From assembly GCA_030691665.1 (NCBI GenBank), contig JAUYDU010000091.1, forward strand, positions 1-6,845: DNA of 6,845 nucleotides, in the 5' to 3' direction. This document shows, piece by piece, positions 5,550 through 6,845 of this stretch (positions within the stretch are counted from its first letter, which is position 1; each line of letters starts with the position of its first letter). Below the pieces are notes generated by a model that was not told the DNA's origin, did not search any database, and was given only the letters and a program-made list of their open reading frames with translations. The position numbers and the translations under genes were made by a program. The DNA is from Chloroflexota bacterium. Its GTDB lineage: Bacteria; Chloroflexota; Dehalococcoidia; SM23-28-2.

Positions 5550-6660
5550 GCGGCTGGAGAAGCTGCGCCAGAAGATGGCGGAGGTGGGGCTGGACGGCCT
5601 GCTGGTCAGTAGCCCGGTGGAGGACACCTTCAAGAATGTGGGGGCCAACCGGCGCTATCTATCGGGCTTCACGGGCTCCGTGGGCTTCCTACTGCTCACC
5701 CCGGAGGCAGCCTTCGTCGCCGTGGACTTTCGGTACTACGAGCAGGCACAGCGCGAGGCGCCCGACTTCGCCCTGTTCCCCGCCAGCGGGCCGCTGCCCT
5801 CCTGGTTCGCCTCGCTGGTGGGCGAGGCGGGCCTGGCTGGCAAGAAGCTGGGCTTCCAGGCTGGCGACATCACCGTGGCCACCTATCAGACGCTGACCAA
5901 GGCGGTCAAGGACATGCCGGCCTCCGACCGGCCAAAGCTGCTGGCGGCGCCGCCGCTGGTGGAGCAACTGAGGGCCGTCAAGGAGGCGGAGGAGGTGGCA
6001 GCCATCCAGCGAGCGGTCGATCTGGGCGACGAGGCCTTCGAGGCCGTCGCCCAGCGCATCGAGCCTGGCTGGACGGAGGCGCAGGCGGCCTGGGAGATCG
6101 AGAAATACATTCGTGAGCACGGTGGCGACGGCGTCTCCTTCGAGACGATTGTGGCCGCCGGGCCGTGGGCGGCGATGCCTCATGCCTACCCCCGCCCGGA
6201 GAAGAGAATCGAGGAGGGGGAGCCGATCATCATCGACATGGGGGTGCGCATCGACGGCTACTGCTCGGACCTGAGCCGCACCATCGTTCTGGGCCGGCCG
6301 GGCGAGGAGTTTAACAAGTTCTACGATATAGTTCTCACTGCCCAGTTGGCGGCGGAGGCCCTGATCCGAAAGGAGATGACTGGCGAGGAGGCCCATCTGC
6401 TGGCTCACAACGTCATCGCCGAGGCGGGCTACGGCGAGAACTTTGGCCACGGCCTGGGCCACGGTGTCGGCTTGCAGATCCACGAGACGCCCCGCCTGGC
6501 TCGTACCTCCAAGGACGTGCTGGCTGATGGCATGGTGTTCACCATCGAGCCGGGCATCTACGTCAGCGGCTGGGGCGGCGTGCGCATCGAGGATATGGTG
6601 GTGCTGGAGGACGGCCGGCCGCGGGTGCTGACCAGGGCAGGCAAGCTCAGCGTTGGCTGA
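5542..6660 (+). CDS. pepP: M24B metallopeptidase, Xaa-Pro aminopeptidase/dipeptidase
   Basis: This enzyme removes residues from peptides with proline in the second position, using a two-metal centre. The 372-residue product has a creatinase-like N-terminal domain (about 4-135, with RYLSGFTGSVGFLLL and a VDFRYY segment) and a pita-bread catalytic domain (about 150-365). All five metal ligands are visible: D232 (IIIDMG), D243 (CSDLSRT), H307 (HGLGHGVG), E336 (FTIEPGIY) and E350 (GVRIEDM). The additional MPHAYP histidine (H214) fits an active-site role. Translation starts at a GTG (5542), supported by GAGG at 5532-5535 with 6 bases spacing; the start lies inside the end of aroQ, so coupling is expected. 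At this length a PepQ-type Xaa-Pro dipeptidase is also possible. There is no signal peptide, so it acts in the cytoplasm. Confidence 0.9.
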   Translation: MNRRLEKLRQKMAEVGLDGLLVSSPVEDTFKNVGANRRYLSGFTGSVGFLLLTPEAAFVAVDFRYYEQAQREAPDFALFPASGPLPSWFASLVGEAGLAGKKLGFQAGDITVATYQTLTKAVKDMPASDRPKLLAAPPLVEQLRAVKEAEEVAAIQRAVDLGDEAFEAVAQRIEPGWTEAQAAWEIEKYIREHGGDGVSFETIVAAGPWAAMPHAYPRPEKRIEEGEPIIIDMGVRIDGYCSDLSRTIVLGRPGEEFNKFYDIVLTAQLAAEALIRKEMTGEEAHLLAHNVIAEAGYGENFGHGLGHGVGLQIHETPRLARTSKDVLADGMVFTIEPGIYVSGWGGVRIEDMVVLEDGRPRVLTRAGKLSVG

Positions 6661-6708
6661 CTGTCCGGTAGGCGGGCGACTGCTGGGCAAAGTCGGAGCG
6701 AGGGAAAG

Positions 6709-6845
6709 ATGATCGACACGGGCGACCTGCGGCGAGGAATAACCACCGAGATAGACGGAGTGCTCTACCAGGTGGTGGAGTTCACCCATCTGAAGCTGGG
6801 GCGGGGCAGCGCCCAGGTGCGGATGAAGCTCAAGGACGTGCGGGG
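6709..6845 (+). CDS. efp: Translation elongation factor P, N-terminal part (cut by right edge)
   Basis: EF-P binds between the ribosomal P and E sites and relieves stalling at consecutive prolines. The 45 complete codons visible cover most of the N-terminal KOW-like domain: IDTGDLRRGITTEIDG, then YQVVEFTHLKLGRGSAQVRM. The loop that reaches toward the peptidyl-transferase centre reads KLGRG, placing Arg at position 32 where E. coli-type proteins have a modified Lys. The ATG at 6709 has GAGGG at 6700-6704 (4-base spacing) and GGAG at 6695-6698 (10-base spacing). It lies 48 bases after the peptidase stop, with no terminator seen between, and probably belongs to the same transcript. Confidence 0.93.
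   Translation, partial: MIDTGDLRRGITTEIDGVLYQVVEFTHLKLGRGSAQVRMKLKDVR

Noticed and set aside
6661..6708. Terminator or riboswitch between the peptidase gene and efp
   Set aside because: The 48-base gap has no stable hairpin followed by T residues that I could find; it holds only the efp ribosome binding site.

Overview
This is a high-GC bacterial window with one co-directional operon on the + strand: dprA, topA, a Xer-type tyrosine recombinase, a hicB-hicA toxin-antitoxin pair, aroQ, an M24 Xaa-Pro peptidase, and the start of efp, which is cut by the right edge. The genes overlap or are a few bases apart, except for a 48-base gap before efp. From memory, the order topA-xer-aroQ-M24 peptidase-efp and the KLGRG-type EF-P loop suggest Chloroflexota (Dehalococcoidia-like). 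That placement is an inference and was not tested by any search.

Left edge (1-275): this is the most unusual part. The first 275 bases form an almost perfect, indel-free inverted repeat centred in the loop of a 20-bp perfect hairpin (116-160). The right arm holds the promoter and first codons of dprA. The left arm holds a mirrored promoter and, on the minus strand, 27 codons of a second, slightly different DprA N-terminus that runs off the window. Eight mismatches separate the arms. This is either a real head-to-head dprA duplication or an assembly fold-back joining two variants of the locus.

Middle (193-4567): DprA (protects incoming single-stranded DNA and loads RecA), topoisomerase I (relaxes negative supercoils) and a Xer recombinase (resolves chromosome dimers) form a DNA-maintenance block. 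Their stops and starts are overlapping or very close.

Accessory insert (4569-5093): a complete HicBA module in antitoxin-first order sits inside the operon between the recombinase and aroQ. It probably has no terminator of its own. Its hicA gene is less GC-rich than most neighbours, and hicB carries a 12-bp perfect hairpin.

Right part (5103-6845): a type II 3-dehydroquinate dehydratase (shikimate pathway), an M24 proline peptidase overlapping it by 8 bases, and EF-P, which helps ribosomes through polyproline stretches. The pairing of a proline-specific peptidase with EF-P is common in bacterial genomes. No RNA genes, CRISPR arrays, insertion sequences or canonical intrinsic terminators were seen. 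No stretch over 300 bases lacks a gene.
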